Of a stretch of DNA of 64,000 nt, positions 63,572 through 64,000 are shown one piece after another. Below the pieces are notes generated by a model. The model ran no database searches. It worked only from the letters and a program-made list of their open reading frames with translations, and was not told the DNA's origin. The position numbers were made by a program, and so were the translations under genes. This stretch comes from Chakrabartia godavariana (GTDB lineage: Bacteria; Pseudomonadota; Alphaproteobacteria; Sphingomonadales; Sphingomonadaceae): NCBI GenBank assembly GCA_005518185.1, contig RKSN01000002.1:310001-374000 (forward strand), written 5' to 3'. Positions within the stretch are counted from its first letter, which is position 1; each line of letters opens with the position of its first letter.

Positions 63572-64000
63572 TCCCGCGATCGATTGGGGGTCCCCCGAGG
63601 CCGCAAAACGCCTTGCCCGCCGCTATGCGGCGGAGCGGCGCTTCAAGCTGCTCGGCCTGTCCGCCGTTGCCCTGTCCATGGCTTTCCTTGTCTTCCTGCT
63701 CGGCACGATGCTGATCGGCGGCATTGGCGGCATCGACGCGGCCTTCCTGTCAGGCTCCGACGCCACCGAGGCGGATGCCGCCGGGGTCTGGGGCGCGGTC
63801 AAGGGGTCGTTCCTGACGATGGTCGTGACGATCGTTCTGGCGCTGCCCATGGGCGTGTTTGCGGCGATCTATCTGGAAGAATTCGCGCCGCGCAACCGGT
63901 GGATCGACATCGTCGAAGTCTCGATCAACAATCTGGCGGCGGTTCCCTCCATCATCTTCGGCCTGCTCGGGCTTGCGGTGTTCATCAACTTCTTCGGGCT
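63564..64000 (+). CDS. pstA: Phosphate ABC transporter permease PstA, partial at right edge
   Basis: The first 145 residues of the second permease subunit lie inside the window. The product starts MSNPAIDWGSP, has a long N-terminal basic region and a hydrophobic helix (LSMAFLVFLLGTMLIGGIGG), then the conserved SFLTMVVTIVLALPMGVFAA and YLEEFAPRNRW, a match to PstA. The ATG overlaps the pstC stop region by 8 bases; the frame is open to base 64000. Confidence 0.9.
   Translation, partial: MSNPAIDWGSPEAAKRLARRYAAERRFKLLGLSAVALSMAFLVFLLGTMLIGGIGGIDAAFLSGSDATEADAAGVWGAVKGSFLTMVVTIVLALPMGVFAAIYLEEFAPRNRWIDIVEVSINNLAAVPSIIFGLLGLAVFINFFG

Overview
The window reads as a high-GC chromosomal segment of an alphaproteobacterium, most likely of the order Sphingomonadales. 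The indicators are two proteins with a C-terminal PEPxxWA sorting signal, the gene order argH-lptM-lysA, an F1 ATP synthase operon (atpHAGDC) without F0 genes beside it, an alanine/lysine/proline-rich extension on AtpD, PhaR/PhaC polyester genes, and frequent short palindromic intergenic repeats of the kind common in sphingomonads. I see no insertion sequence, prophage, CRISPR array, toxin-antitoxin pair or known defence system. Most of the window is core and metabolic genome.

Layout. 1-2.2 kb: two (perhaps three) PEPxxWA-CTERM exported proteins on the minus strand, sharing an almost identical C-terminal module plus terminator. 2.2-10.9 kb: rpoC and rpoB on the minus strand, with their own promoter and no ribosomal protein genes beside them. 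10.9-13.2 kb: a subtilisin-like autotransporter lipoprotein. 13.3-22.2 kb: a HAD nucleotidase and dapD, an FAD oxidoreductase, a LysR regulator divergent from a DODA-type dioxygenase and wrbA, a TlpA-like thioredoxin lipoprotein divergent from argH-lptM-lysA. 22.2-31.3 kb: a Leu/Val-type dehydrogenase, tRNA-His, a small lipoprotein, quinone oxidoreductase, Bcr/CflA-type exporter, EVE protein with a crotonase, ferritin-like protein with Ada, dienelactone hydrolase, and an OprB-like porin. 31.5-36.5 kb: atpHAGDC with a clear terminator. 36.5-47 kb: DMT exporter, a stand-alone CpaF ATPase, small membrane protein, exported methyltransferase, amidohydrolase, phaR, alr, MHS-type transporter, M13 peptidase. 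47-52.5 kb: a lipid/polyester block (thiolase-like protein, AMACR-type CoA racemase, and divergently phaC-phaZ). 52.5-57.2 kb: a cobalamin riboswitch controlling btuB-btuF-btuC-btuD. 57.2-64 kb: cysS, a 2-hydroxyacid dehydrogenase, an NTF2-like protein, and a phosphate regulon block phoR-(Pho box)-pstS-pstC-pstA running off the right edge.

How the genes work together. dapD, argH and lysA serve lysine and arginine synthesis. PhaR, PhaC and the medium-chain-type depolymerase PhaZ form a make-and-mobilise cycle for polyhydroxyalkanoate, beside two CoA-ester enzymes. The B12 operon imports cobalamin through TonB-dependent BtuB and the BtuFCD ABC transporter under riboswitch control. PhoR and the Pst transporter sense and import phosphate, and a good Pho box lies exactly in front of pstS.

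No obviously new system stands out. The more unusual points are the modular C-terminus-plus-terminator duplication in the PEP-CTERM genes, the overlapping start codons of tlpA/argH, a phosphate sensor kinase with no membrane segment, the palindromic operator between the AMACR and phaC genes, and the recurrent intergenic palindromes. All calls come from reading the sequence; no database search was run.
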